Of a DNA stretch of 15,020 bases, positions 5,996 to 12,932 are shown one piece after another. Location of the stretch: positions 1 through 15,020 of the forward strand of contig JABCYS010000009.1 in NCBI GenBank assembly GCA_013290085.1, given 5' to 3'. The stretch comes from Candidatus Babelota bacterium (lineage in GTDB: Bacteria > Dependentiae > Babeliae > Babeliales > JABCYS01). Position numbers and translations under genes: made by a program. Under the pieces are notes generated by a model. The model was not told the origin of the DNA, made no database searches, and saw only the letters and a list, made by a program, of their open reading frames with translations. Within the stretch, counting starts at the first letter, position 1. Each line of letters begins with the position of its first letter.

Positions 5996-6670
5996 ATGAT
6001 TAAATTGATAATTTTTTGTTTTCTTAGCCTCACTTGCAACATATTTGCTGGCGCCTATGAAGAGCGATTCGAACGCATATATGGAGAAAAGTTGTGGGGC
6101 GTAAATGAGTTGGGAGAAGGGTTTTCTGGCGGGGGATCCAAATTAGAAAATATCCGCCCTTATTATGAATACCTTACATATTTTTTGTCCTCTAAAAATA
6201 TCCGATCCGTTGTTGATTTAGGGTGTGGCGACTGGGAATTTGCAAAACATATGGACTGGACGGGAATCGATTACAAGGGGTTTGACGTTGTTAAGTCGGT
6301 AATCGAAAAAAATAATGTTCGCTACGGAAAAGATACTATTCATTTTTACTGCGGCAATTTCCTTGAGATGGAAATTCCATCTGCAGATTTGTTGATATGT
6401 AAGCATGTTCTTCAGCATATGCCAACCGCTGATGTTTTAGCGTTTGTTAAAACAATAATACCTAAATTTAAGCATTGCATAATAGTGGAAGATATGACCA
6501 ATTATCCAGGATACAACATTGATCATCCACTATCTAAAGAATTCCCATTTTGGGAGGATAGGGGGACAGATCTAACCAAGCCTCCTTTTAATCTATCAGG
6601 TACAAAGACCTATTTCTGTGAGCCCAATGGCAATAAGCATCTCATACTTCATATTGAAAATGCGTCTTAA
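5996..6670 (+). CDS. Class I SAM methyltransferase with N-terminal signal peptide
   Basis: The ATG at 5996 follows AGGGAGAAGGTATCTCT, the strongest ribosome binding site in the window. Residues 1 to about 20 (MIKLIIFCFLSLTCNIFAGA) form a clear signal peptide or anchor. A Rossmann methyltransferase domain follows: SAM-binding motif I is VVDLGCGDW at 72-80, the acidic motif II residue is D97 in YKGFDVV, and motif IV/V is DLLICKHVLQHMP at 131-143, the LQHLP-type signature of the Methyltransf_11/23 group. The total of 224 residues is complete for a small methyltransferase, although the substrate region is short. The combination is odd because SAM is cytoplasmic. The protein may act after export into a host cell, be held in the inner membrane facing the cytoplasm, or have lost function. 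The substrate cannot be told. Confidence 0.85.
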   Translation: MIKLIIFCFLSLTCNIFAGAYEERFERIYGEKLWGVNELGEGFSGGGSKLENIRPYYEYLTYFLSSKNIRSVVDLGCGDWEFAKHMDWTGIDYKGFDVVKSVIEKNNVRYGKDTIHFYCGNFLEMEIPSADLLICKHVLQHMPTADVLAFVKTIIPKFKHCIIVEDMTNYPGYNIDHPLSKEFPFWEDRGTDLTKPPFNLSGTKTYFCEPNGNKHLILHIENAS

Positions 6671-6718
6671 ATCCCATGGATGCATTTTTACCGAGAACAA
6701 AAACCAGGTCAAAAAACG

Positions 6719-6825
6719 TGGCGGGGCTTACGAGACGCATTTCTGAACAGAGTGGTGGGGATTGGGGTTTGAAAGAAATCTGCGCGATTATTGAAGCCCG
6801 AAACTCTTGTGCGCGCGCCCCCACG
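6719..6825. repeat. GC-rich intergenic element, copy 2
   Basis: This patch begins TGGCGGGGCTTA (6719-6730), identical to the start of the element at 2542, and ends AGCCCGAAACTCTTGTGC (6795-6812) followed by GCGCGCCCCCACG. CGTGG near 6717-6721 can pair with CCACG at 6821-6825. Compared with copy 1 it has about 45 extra bases in the middle. It lies about 75 bases upstream of the ankyrin-like gene, as copy 1 lies about 100 bases upstream of the gene at 2702. A TATACA -10-like hexamer follows at 6866-6871. Confidence 0.4.
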
Positions 6826-6897
6826 TATTGAATCGGCACAGCCTTTTGCTGATTGGCTCTATTCCTATACACTAGATGGAGTCACAAAAAGGCATTT

Positions 6898-7602
6898 ATG
6901 AACAAAATTAAACTTTACCCATTACCCCTGATACTAACTTTTCTTTTTCAACCCTTAGGTTATTGCAATCAGCCAAAGAATTCTGATGGCGCAACCAAAG
7001 TAGTTCCTAACTCCTTACAATTGGCGCTCTTGCGTGAAATTGAAAACGGTTCTGCTACACAAGTTTCCATATGTTTATGGCAAGGAGCTTCGCCTAATGC
7101 AAGAACAAATGTGGATAAAGAAACGCCTCTTATGTTTGCTATCCATCAATTGGCAAAGGAAGCAAAAAATGAATATCCCTTTAAAAAAAGATTAAAAGAT
7201 ATTGGTACCTTCTCTCTTTATCTTGCTGGTAGCTTAACAGGGGCCTTGATTGGGGGGCTCATGATTCTAAAGTCGAATCTAGCCGATCAGATGTCGCACT
7301 CAGAAAAAGCTTTAGCATATTCTGGATTTGGCATGATTGTTCTCAGTCTTGCTGCCGGCGGAGTTAAAGGGTATCCATTTCTTGATCGTGCAACTTACTC
7401 TCAAGCTTTGATGATTTACAAACGAGTTACAATAATTAAAAAATTACTGAATCACGAGAAGATAGATATAAGCCTTACTAATGAGAATGATCAAAAAGCA
7501 ATTGATATCGTTCGTTCTTATATTGCGGATAATCCCAATTGTGCTCACCTAATAAAAACAATGAAACAGGTCGCGCTACTTTTGCTAGAAAAAACTCTAT
7601 AA
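6898..7602 (+). CDS. Exported ankyrin-like protein with two membrane spans
   Basis: I start the gene at the ATG at 6898 because it begins a signal peptide (MNKIKLYPLPLILTFLFQPL) and follows AAAAAGGCATTT; the frame is open to a TTG at 6853. The 234-residue product has an ankyrin-type unit at about residues 38-88, with ALLREIENGSATQVSICLWQ, GASPNARTNVDKETPLMFAI. Two hydrophobic spans follow at about 103-124 and 137-157, and a second degenerate ankyrin-like unit, IIKKLLNHEKIDISLTNEND, lies near 179-198. Ankyrin repeats bind partner proteins and are common in secreted proteins of intracellular bacteria. Here the array is split by a membrane hairpin, which is unusual. The protein probably sits in an envelope or host-derived membrane with both ankyrin parts on the same face. 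A good terminator follows. Confidence 0.75.
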   Translation: MNKIKLYPLPLILTFLFQPLGYCNQPKNSDGATKVVPNSLQLALLREIENGSATQVSICLWQGASPNARTNVDKETPLMFAIHQLAKEAKNEYPFKKRLKDIGTFSLYLAGSLTGALIGGLMILKSNLADQMSHSEKALAYSGFGMIVLSLAAGGVKGYPFLDRATYSQALMIYKRVTIIKKLLNHEKIDISLTNENDQKAIDIVRSYIADNPNCAHLIKTMKQVALLLLEKTL

Positions 7603-7607
7603 AAACC

Positions 7608-7645
7608 AAAGAGCTCGGAATTTCTTCCGGGCTCTTTCTGTTTCT
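7608..7645 (+). terminator. Rho-independent terminator after the ankyrin-like gene
   Basis: AGAGCTCGGAA (7610-7620) pairs with TTCCGGGCTCT (7625-7635), an 11-bp stem with one wobble pair and a TTTC loop, followed by TTCTGTTTCT. It carries the recurrent GCTCGGAATTT core. Confidence 0.85.
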
Positions 7646-7689
7646 ACAATTCCACCTGTATACACATAGACATTTGTATACAAAAATAC

Positions 7690-7767
7690 TGGCGGGAGTG
7701 ATGGGACTCGAACCCACGACCTCTTGCGTGACAGGCAAGCGCTCTAACCAAACTGAGCTACACCCCC
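7690..7767 (-). tRNA. tRNA-Asp (GUC)
   Basis: The reverse complement folds as a full cloverleaf. The acceptor GGGGGTG pairs with CACTCCC (one G-U pair), the D arm starts AGCTCAG, the anticodon loop is CTGTCAC with anticodon GTC, and the T arm contains GGTTCGAGTCC. The discriminator base is G and the CCA end is encoded at 7690-7692. It is the last of the three tRNAs in the cluster. Confidence 0.97.
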
Positions 7768-7833
7768 TAACTTGGGGTTTTTGATTCTAGGGGCACCCTA
7801 GTAATCAAAAGTATATATCAAAAGAACAGCTTT

Positions 7834-7909
7834 TGGCTCCTCGGGCAGGACTCGAACCTGCGACCCAACGATTAACAGTCGTTTGCTCTACCAACTGAGC
7901 TACCGAGGA
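7834..7909 (-). tRNA. tRNA-Asn (GUU)
   Basis: The acceptor TCCTCGG pairs with CCGAGGA. The anticodon stem ACGAC/ATCGT encloses CTGTTAA with anticodon GTT, and the T loop is GTTCGAGTC. The CCA end is encoded at 7834-7836. All arms are intact over 76 bases. Confidence 0.97.
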
Positions 7910-7927
7910 ATACAAAACTTTTTTAGA

Positions 7928-8003
7928 TGGTGGGCGGTGTAGGACTCGAACCTACGACCCCCAGTTTGTAAGACTGATGCTCTACCAACTGAGCTAACCG
8001 CCC
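7928..8003 (-). tRNA. tRNA-Val (UAC)
   Basis: The acceptor GGGCGGT pairs perfectly with ACCGCCC. The anticodon loop is CTTACAA with anticodon TAC, so it reads GUA and probably other Val codons. The T arm has GGTTCGAGTCC, the discriminator is A, and CCA is encoded at 7928-7930. It is first in the cluster in the direction of transcription. Confidence 0.97.
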
Positions 8004-8048
8004 CCTAAAAAGCCGTAATTAACGGTCATTAATTTCAATGATTCACAG

Positions 8049-8077
8049 ATATTAAAGAAATTAGTATTCAAAGTCAA
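8049..8077 (-). promoter_or_regulatory. Promoter of the tRNA cluster
   Basis: On the minus strand TTGACT (8077-8072) and TAATAT (8054-8049) are exactly 17 bases apart, 46 bases upstream of the tRNA-Val 5' end. This is the best sigma70-type promoter in the window and fits a strongly expressed stable-RNA operon. Confidence 0.7.
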
Positions 8078-8365
8078 AACGAGTTCCGACTTCTTGCTTT
8101 GGAAGCTCAATGGCGACTTTTCTCACTCCATTTTTGATCATTATGCCCGCCTTCCTGCAAACTTTACCAACACGCTCGAATCGCTTCCCATCGCTGCTCT
8201 AAACCATCTCAACACCAAGGCGAAAGATTTCTCTTGTCTTTGCACCTTGTTCCCTATTATTCTAAGCCACAATGTATGCCTCAACCATCCCAACATAGCT
8301 CTAATCTAAGGCACTATTTCCCTAAAACTTCGATCGTATAGTCGATCGCCAGAAAGGAACTTCGT
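8078..8365. other. Gene-poor stretch upstream of sppA, with doubled CGATCG
   Basis: No convincing gene is present. A 71-codon plus-strand frame (TTG at 8094) and a 51-codon minus-strand frame (8141-8296) lack good ribosome binding sites and recognisable content. The palindrome CGATCG occurs twice, at 8331-8336 and 8343-8348, just before the sppA ribosome binding site. This forms a longer interrupted palindrome that could be an operator. The sppA promoter presumably lies here but is not clear. Confidence 0.35.
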
Positions 8366-9280
8366 ATGGCTTTTTCAGACATTCTCAAGAATATTTTTTA
8401 TGTTCTCCTGATTTTTACCTTCGCACAACCCTTCATCAAAATGATGCGAGAAACCTACACAAAAACCATGGAACCCCACACCAAAGTAGCGTACGTAGAA
8501 ATAAAGGGCATGGTGAGTGATGCTGATATCTACACCAAACAATTACAACGATTTTTTCAGGATAATGAAATCAAGGCTATCCTCATAAAAATCGAATCGC
8601 TTGGCGGTGTTGCAGGATCATCAGAAGCGCTCTTCCATGAAATTATGAACATGAAAAAGGAAAATCCTAAACAAGTCGCTGTCTTGGTAGAAAATGTCTG
8701 CGCTTCCGGCGCTTACTGGGTTGCCTGCGCAGCAGACCACATTGTTGCCTCACCCGTTGCCTGGGTAGGAAGCATCGGTGCTTACATCCAATCATTTAGA
8801 CTTAAAGAGTTTATTAACTACCACAACATCAAATATGAATCACCAAAGGCTGGTGCTTACAAAAATGTGACTGATCCTTTTGTCGATGTTACCCCTGAAC
8901 AAACAGCCATGCTCCAAACACTCTGTAATCAAACCTATCAAGACTTTACGCACGTAGTTGCCAACAGACGTGGCAACAAGCTTTCCATGAACAACGTTAA
9001 TGAATGGGCAAATGGTAAAATCTTTACCGGTCGCCAAGCACTTGAACTTGGTCTGATTGATGAGCTTGGTTCAAAATCAAATGCCATTGCATGGATCAAA
9101 GAAAAAGCCCTCATCGAAGGCAAAATCGAATGGGTACGTCCGCCACAACCAAGCCCGTGGCAAAGCTTGTGGGGACAATCTTCAGATGCCGATAGCTCTG
9201 AAGCGACCGTTGCTACAAAAATAGCCGATGCTTTCTGCACGAAGCTTGAGCAACGTTATAGCACGGCCATGATGGCTTAA
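8366..9280 (+). CDS. sppA: Signal peptide peptidase SppA-type S49 serine protease
   Basis: This membrane-bound protease should cleave leftover signal peptides in the inner membrane after export. The ATG at 8366 follows GAAAGGAACTTCGT. The protein has 304 residues, the single-domain SppA length. An N-terminal anchor lies at about residues 8-25. The S49 core is present: the nucleophile S114 in VCASGAYWVACAAD, and the general base K166 in GAYKNVTDPF, which matches the GxYKxxxxPF signature. The strand motif usually written DSPGG reads IESLGG (77-81), so the conserved Pro is Leu. A C-terminal extension of about 50 residues (rich in W, S and D) follows the catalytic domain. The many signal-peptide proteins around it give it a likely substrate load. 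It converges with the coiled-coil operon. Confidence 0.92.
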   Translation: MAFSDILKNIFYVLLIFTFAQPFIKMMRETYTKTMEPHTKVAYVEIKGMVSDADIYTKQLQRFFQDNEIKAILIKIESLGGVAGSSEALFHEIMNMKKENPKQVAVLVENVCASGAYWVACAADHIVASPVAWVGSIGAYIQSFRLKEFINYHNIKYESPKAGAYKNVTDPFVDVTPEQTAMLQTLCNQTYQDFTHVVANRRGNKLSMNNVNEWANGKIFTGRQALELGLIDELGSKSNAIAWIKEKALIEGKIEWVRPPQPSPWQSLWGQSSDADSSEATVATKIADAFCTKLEQRYSTAMMA

Positions 9281-9312
9281 GATTCCACATCAAAGTTGGT
9301 TTAAAAAAGAAT

Positions 9313-9337
9313 GGGGCTCGATTTTTTCTCGCGCCCC
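9313..9337. terminator. Bidirectional terminator between sppA and the coiled-coil operon
   Basis: GGGGC (9313-9317) and GCCCC (9333-9337) pair, and CG/CG continues the stem after one mismatch. On the minus strand ATTCTTTTTT follows, a good U-tract for the operon. On the plus strand only GAATTATTT follows. The plus-strand core GCTCGATTTTTTCT matches the other hairpins in the window. Confidence 0.75.
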
Positions 9338-9344
9338 GAATTAT

Positions 9345-11069
9345 TTATGACGGCAAAGTAACAGCTGGTCGTTTTCCTTTTTCGTACGTCTTCAATTTTT
9401 CGGTTAACGTCTGTATTCGATTTGCCATTTCTATCTGGGCTGTATTAAGATCAGCATTTTGTAATTTAAGTGCGTCTCTCTCCCTAGCCACTTTACGATT
9501 TTTCTCTTCAAGATCCCTAATTTTCCCAGCCTTAGTGATCAATTCTTGGTCAAGATCTTTAATATCAACTCCCTGGCCAGGCGCAGCTCTACATAATCTT
9601 AGGGCTTGCTCTTGAGCATCTCTCGCTTGCTTTAACGTATCATTTTCTTTGTTGACGTCAGCGTTAGCTTGCAACAGGCCAGTGTTTTGGGCCTTGAGCT
9701 CACTAAGTTTAACCTTAAGATTACTTACTTCCTTCATAAGCTTCCCAACTCTTTGTGGTGATTCGGGTTGCTCTTGCGGCGCTGAAGATGACCCCGGCTC
9801 TGCATTTCTTATTTGCAGGTCTCTTATTTGTTGCTGCAATGCTCTCACTGTTTCTTCTGCTTTACGCGCTTTAACATTTTCTTCTTGAGCAAATCCATCA
9901 GCATCCGCTTTTTCTTTCTTTAAACGAGCAATAATGCTTTCTGCGCCGGTAGCCTTTTCCATTTTTTTACAAGTATCTTCTGCTCTTCCCTCAACTATTT
10001 CAATACGTTCGCGCATCTTCCTCTCAAAGTCGTCTTCACAGTCGCGTAGCTTTTGTTCCAATTGTCGTATTTTCGCTTCAAGATCAGCCTTCTCTTGTCT
10101 TACCTTCGCGCTTTCTATATCTGCCGCCTCCATCCTCTTTTTAAGAGCTTGGTCAGCGTCAAGGTGAGCCTGTTGTATTAGAAGGTCTTTTCCTTTGATC
10201 TCTTGTGTTAAAGAATTTACAATCCTTCTAAGGTCCTCAATCTGTTGTAATAATGCCTGCCGGTCTTCCCCTGCGCCTGCTGGTTGCGCACTCAATGCAG
10301 CCCGGCTTGCTGCTAGATCCCTTCTCAACCTTTCATTCTCTGCCGTCAATGCGCCCACCTGTGCTTGTAAATCTGCATTCGTACCCCCATGGAGGCTCAA
10401 GGCTTGATTTTCCTGAGTAAGCCTCGCGATCATGTCGGCCGCCCGGTCATTCGCTTCTCGAGCTGCTTGCTCTTTTCGCTGACAATCTCGAGCTTGCGTG
10501 CCAAGGTGAGCATTCTCTGTACGCAAGGCATCGAGCTCTGTGCGCAAGGCATCGCGCTCGGCGGCCACGGCACCAGATTGTTCCAGTTTTCTTTTTGCTT
10601 CGGCCAAATCCTTTTCTAAACGATCTTTATCGGCCTGCAACTTGTCCATAGAAGTCTGCAGTTGTGCCACAAGTGCTCTGAGACGTGCAAGCTCCTGCGA
10701 ATCCTGTTGTTGTCCTTGCAACTGCACTTTCAACCGTTCCGCTTCTTGCCGCGCCTGCTGCGCTTCTGCAGCTGCACGATCAAGCTGTGCCTGAAAATCT
10801 GCTGGTGCACCACGCCCTCCACCACCAAATACAAAGGGAGATTCGTTATACCGATTATAATAACTCTTGAGCGCAGCAGTCATTCCTTGCTCTTCCTGAG
10901 GAGACCCAAAAAAATACTGGTTGAAGGTATTTTGCAAAGCGGTAGCTGCTGCATCCTGAGGTTGCGTCTTTACTATAATTTGAAGGTCTTTTGCTGCCTG
11001 AGCAAAATTCAGTTGCACATAACCTACTATGAGTACTGCATAACAGCATGTTATTTTTTTAAACACCAT
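9345..11069 (-). CDS. Exported long coiled-coil protein, last gene of the ESPF-module operon
   Basis: I start at the ATG at 11069 (574 residues) because it begins a signal peptide (MVFKKITCCYAVLIVGYVQL, then NFAQA) just after AAAAGGAG, although the spacing is short. A TTG at 11111 would add 14 residues. The family module lies at residues about 38-79: AAATALQNTFNQYFF and YYNRYNESPF. A glycine hinge (FGGGGRG, 81-87) joins it to a single coiled coil running from about 90 to about 560, rich in Q, E, K, R, A and L. Leucine heptads such as ERDALRTELDALRTENAHLG are visible. The tail is basic (KGKRPAVTLPS). It is much the largest member and ends at a terminator, so it may be the structural rod of the system. 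Generic tropomyosin- or SMC-like similarity would be compositional only. The function is unknown. Confidence 0.85.
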   Translation of the reverse strand: MVFKKITCCYAVLIVGYVQLNFAQAAKDLQIIVKTQPQDAAATALQNTFNQYFFGSPQEEQGMTAALKSYYNRYNESPFVFGGGGRGAPADFQAQLDRAAAEAQQARQEAERLKVQLQGQQQDSQELARLRALVAQLQTSMDKLQADKDRLEKDLAEAKRKLEQSGAVAAERDALRTELDALRTENAHLGTQARDCQRKEQAAREANDRAADMIARLTQENQALSLHGGTNADLQAQVGALTAENERLRRDLAASRAALSAQPAGAGEDRQALLQQIEDLRRIVNSLTQEIKGKDLLIQQAHLDADQALKKRMEAADIESAKVRQEKADLEAKIRQLEQKLRDCEDDFERKMRERIEIVEGRAEDTCKKMEKATGAESIIARLKKEKADADGFAQEENVKARKAEETVRALQQQIRDLQIRNAEPGSSSAPQEQPESPQRVGKLMKEVSNLKVKLSELKAQNTGLLQANADVNKENDTLKQARDAQEQALRLCRAAPGQGVDIKDLDQELITKAGKIRDLEEKNRKVARERDALKLQNADLNTAQIEMANRIQTLTEKLKTYEKGKRPAVTLPS

Positions 11070-11125
11070 CTCTCCTTTTGGTATCGCTTCTTTATTAATC
11101 AAAAGCTTCAACTTATTCCTAAACC

Positions 11126-11755
11126 TTAGTTAAGTTTAACAGTCCCTCCAACCTCCCCGACTTCGTAGTCCTCAATTTTTTCCTCAAGTGCCTTCACCTC
11201 TGCTTCAAGACCCTGATTTTGTATTATTTGGTCTTGTATCAACTTAAAGACCTGTGGATCTTGCTTCTCCACCCGCTTCCCCACATCGACACATTCTTTT
11301 TCTAATTTGTTAAATGCAGCCGCTTCTTCTTCCAAATTTTTTTCCACCAATTCACGCTTAGGCCAAATTTCCCCTTCAACTTCTGCTGTAATTTTTTCAA
11401 TGCGTTGCTGCCATTTGTCAAAACTAACTCTCAATTTATTCAACTCTTCACTTTGAAATTCTAGGTATGGAGATTCTCCATATTTACGGTAATACAGTTC
11501 TACCATAGTATTTACCCGCGTTTCATCACTCGGTGATGCAAAATAAAAAGTATTAAAGCCCTCCTGAACAAGAGCCGCAGCATTATTTTTGATGGTGAGG
11601 TCGCTCGCTGAAGCCCCTTGCAATAATTGTTTCAATTCAATTACTAATTCTTGAGAAGAATGATTGTTGTCCTGAGCAGTCACCCATACTTTTTTAAACA
11701 CAAAAATCAAAGCAAATAGAAAAACAACAAGCATAATCGCCTTCCCTCTACGCAT
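11126..11755 (-). CDS. ESPF-module coiled-coil protein (fifth gene), membrane-anchored or exported
   Basis: The 209-residue product begins MRRGKAIMLVVFLFALIFVF, a signal peptide or uncleaved anchor. The module follows: AAALVQEGFNTFYF to residue 72 and MVELYYRKYGESPY to 97. A charged helical region from about 100 to the end (ELNKLRVSFDKWQQRIEKI, LEAEVKALEEKIEDYEVGE) should form a coiled coil. The ATG at 11755 shares its A with the TAA of the upstream gene (TAATG), which implies translational coupling. A second ATG at 11734 has a better ribosome binding site (AGGGAAGG, five bases away) but would lose the basic N-terminus. The module subtype (xVNTMVELYY) matches the first and third genes rather than its neighbours. 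Confidence 0.8.
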   Translation of the reverse strand: MRRGKAIMLVVFLFALIFVFKKVWVTAQDNNHSSQELVIELKQLLQGASASDLTIKNNAAALVQEGFNTFYFASPSDETRVNTMVELYYRKYGESPYLEFQSEELNKLRVSFDKWQQRIEKITAEVEGEIWPKRELVEKNLEEEAAAFNKLEKECVDVGKRVEKQDPQVFKLIQDQIIQNQGLEAEVKALEEKIEDYEVGEVGGTVKLN

Positions 11756-12309
11756 TATTGCCGCCCTCTCTCACGTTGTTGCAGGGTCCGTAGCAATTCT
11801 TCTTTTCGAGCTAACAGCACATCTCTTTTTTGCCGCTCGCTTGTCAACAGTTCTTCTAAACTCCCCTGCTCTGCGTTCACAAGCTTCTTACAGACTGCCT
11901 TTAATTCTTTTTGCTCTTTACGTATGCGTTCAAGCTCTCTCTCATTTTTGCCAATATCTCTAAGAATAGCCTTGCGGGCTGTTGACTGCCTGAGAGCATT
12001 GGTTGCGGCATTATTTACTTTCCGCGCTTCACTTTCAATCGCCTTTTTGTACAAACTTACAAAAGGAGATTCTCCATACTTACCAAAAAAATATTTCAAT
12101 GCCGTTATTATATTTGTCTTGTTATCTTTTGGCGGCTGAAAATAAAATTTATTAAACCCCCGCCAGACCAGATTAGCTGCATCCAACTTATTACCTGATC
12201 TCTTCACTTCTTCCAGAACTCGGCGCGATGTCGTTAAATCTGGATCGCCAGATAATGAGCACCACACTCCCACAACAATGAGCGATGACTTGCGTATTAA
12301 TGTGCCCAT
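11755..12309 (-). CDS. ESPF-module coiled-coil protein (fourth gene)
   Basis: I place the start at the ATG at 12309 (184 residues), which gives a short signal-peptide-like N-terminus (MGTLIRKSSLIVVGVWCSLS) and overlaps the upstream gene by 13 bases. The open frame reaches a TTG at 12357. No strong ribosome binding site is visible, so translation probably depends on coupling. The module reads LVWRGFNKFYF (residues 47-57) and TNIITALKYFFGKYGESPF (65-83). The second half is strongly charged (ERELERIRKEQKELKAVCKK, ERQKRDVLLARKEELLRTLQ) and should be coiled coil. The TNIxTALK form links it to the second gene at 12929. The cysteine at 17 is not in a normal lipobox. Confidence 0.78.
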   Translation of the reverse strand: MGTLIRKSSLIVVGVWCSLSGDPDLTTSRRVLEEVKRSGNKLDAANLVWRGFNKFYFQPPKDNKTNIITALKYFFGKYGESPFVSLYKKAIESEARKVNNAATNALRQSTARKAILRDIGKNERELERIRKEQKELKAVCKKLVNAEQGSLEELLTSERQKRDVLLARKEELLRTLQQRERGRQ

Positions 12310-12932
12310 GGCGTTGTCCCGTAATATTCTGGTTCTTGCTTCAACTCTTGCCGGCAAAGCGCGAGTTCTTTATCTAAATCATCAACTTCTTTTTTTAGCT
12401 GCAATGCTCGCGTGATAAGTTGCCGAAGCTCACCCCTGAGCGGATCTTTCGTTTCCAGTACTTTTTTTCGAGCAAATCGATATTTCTTTTGCCGCTTTAC
12501 CATTTTTTCATCTTCTATCACTTTCTTTTTACTCAATTCTCGCCACTGGCCAAGCTCCCCACTTTCTTTCAGGGTCGCAAGATACGCTTCTGACTCTTTC
12601 ATGATGTCCTGGATCGCCTTGCTTTGCGCCTCGATTTTTTTCTGTAATTGCCTAATTTCGGCATTAGAAAGGTCAAGAAATGGAGACTCTTTATAGATCG
12701 TATAATAATGCTCCATCATATTAGAAACCATCGCTTCCCCTTGCGGCATAAAATAGAAAGAATTAAATGCATCTTGTACCATTTCTGCGGCCCGCTGTTT
12801 TGTAATCACATCGTCAGCAGAAGCACTTTTGGTAAACGTTTTTAGATCTTCAAAAGATTTTCGTGCCGTCATCACTTGCCCGCTTACACTCCCCGTGATG
12901 AGCAACAAGATACCTACTAACCCCTTGTTCAC
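12297..12932 (-). CDS. ESPF-module coiled-coil protein (third gene)
   Basis: The start is a GTG at 12932 that overlaps the TGA stop of the upstream gene (GTGA), with GGAAGG seven bases upstream. Residues 1 to about 19 (MNKGLVGILLLITGSVSGQ) form a signal peptide. The module is at residues 45-85: TKQRAAEMVQDAFNSFYF, then MVSNMMEHYYTIYKESPF, where K replaces the usual G before ESP. A charged helical region follows (IRQLQKKIEAQSKAIQDIMK, LQLKKEVDDLDKELALCRQE), consistent with a coiled coil, and the tail EYYGTTPWAH is not charged. The length is 211 residues. The RAAxMVQ and MMEHYY forms group it with the first and fifth genes. Confidence 0.82.
   Translation of the reverse strand: MNKGLVGILLLITGSVSGQVMTARKSFEDLKTFTKSASADDVITKQRAAEMVQDAFNSFYFMPQGEAMVSNMMEHYYTIYKESPFLDLSNAEIRQLQKKIEAQSKAIQDIMKESEAYLATLKESGELGQWRELSKKKVIEDEKMVKRQKKYRFARKKVLETKDPLRGELRQLITRALQLKKEVDDLDKELALCRQELKQEPEYYGTTPWAH

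Noticed and set aside
7478..7784. Two frames (VGSSPITPA and MGLEPTTSCVTG types) over the tRNA-Asp gene
   Set aside because: These are well-known false proteins from translating tRNA genes.
8094..8309. 71-codon plus-strand frame (TTG start) and 51-codon minus-strand frame (8141-8296)
   Set aside because: There is no good ribosome binding site, no domain and no context. The plus-strand frame starts close to the tRNA promoter.
9345..11069. Annotation as an SMC, myosin or tape-measure protein
   Set aside because: There are no Walker motifs, motor domain or phage neighbours. Any similarity would come from coiled-coil composition.
9649..11129. Several plus-strand frames opposite the long coiled-coil gene, rich in Ser, Leu and Cys
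   Set aside because: They are antisense shadows produced by the Gln/Glu/Ala-rich coding strand.
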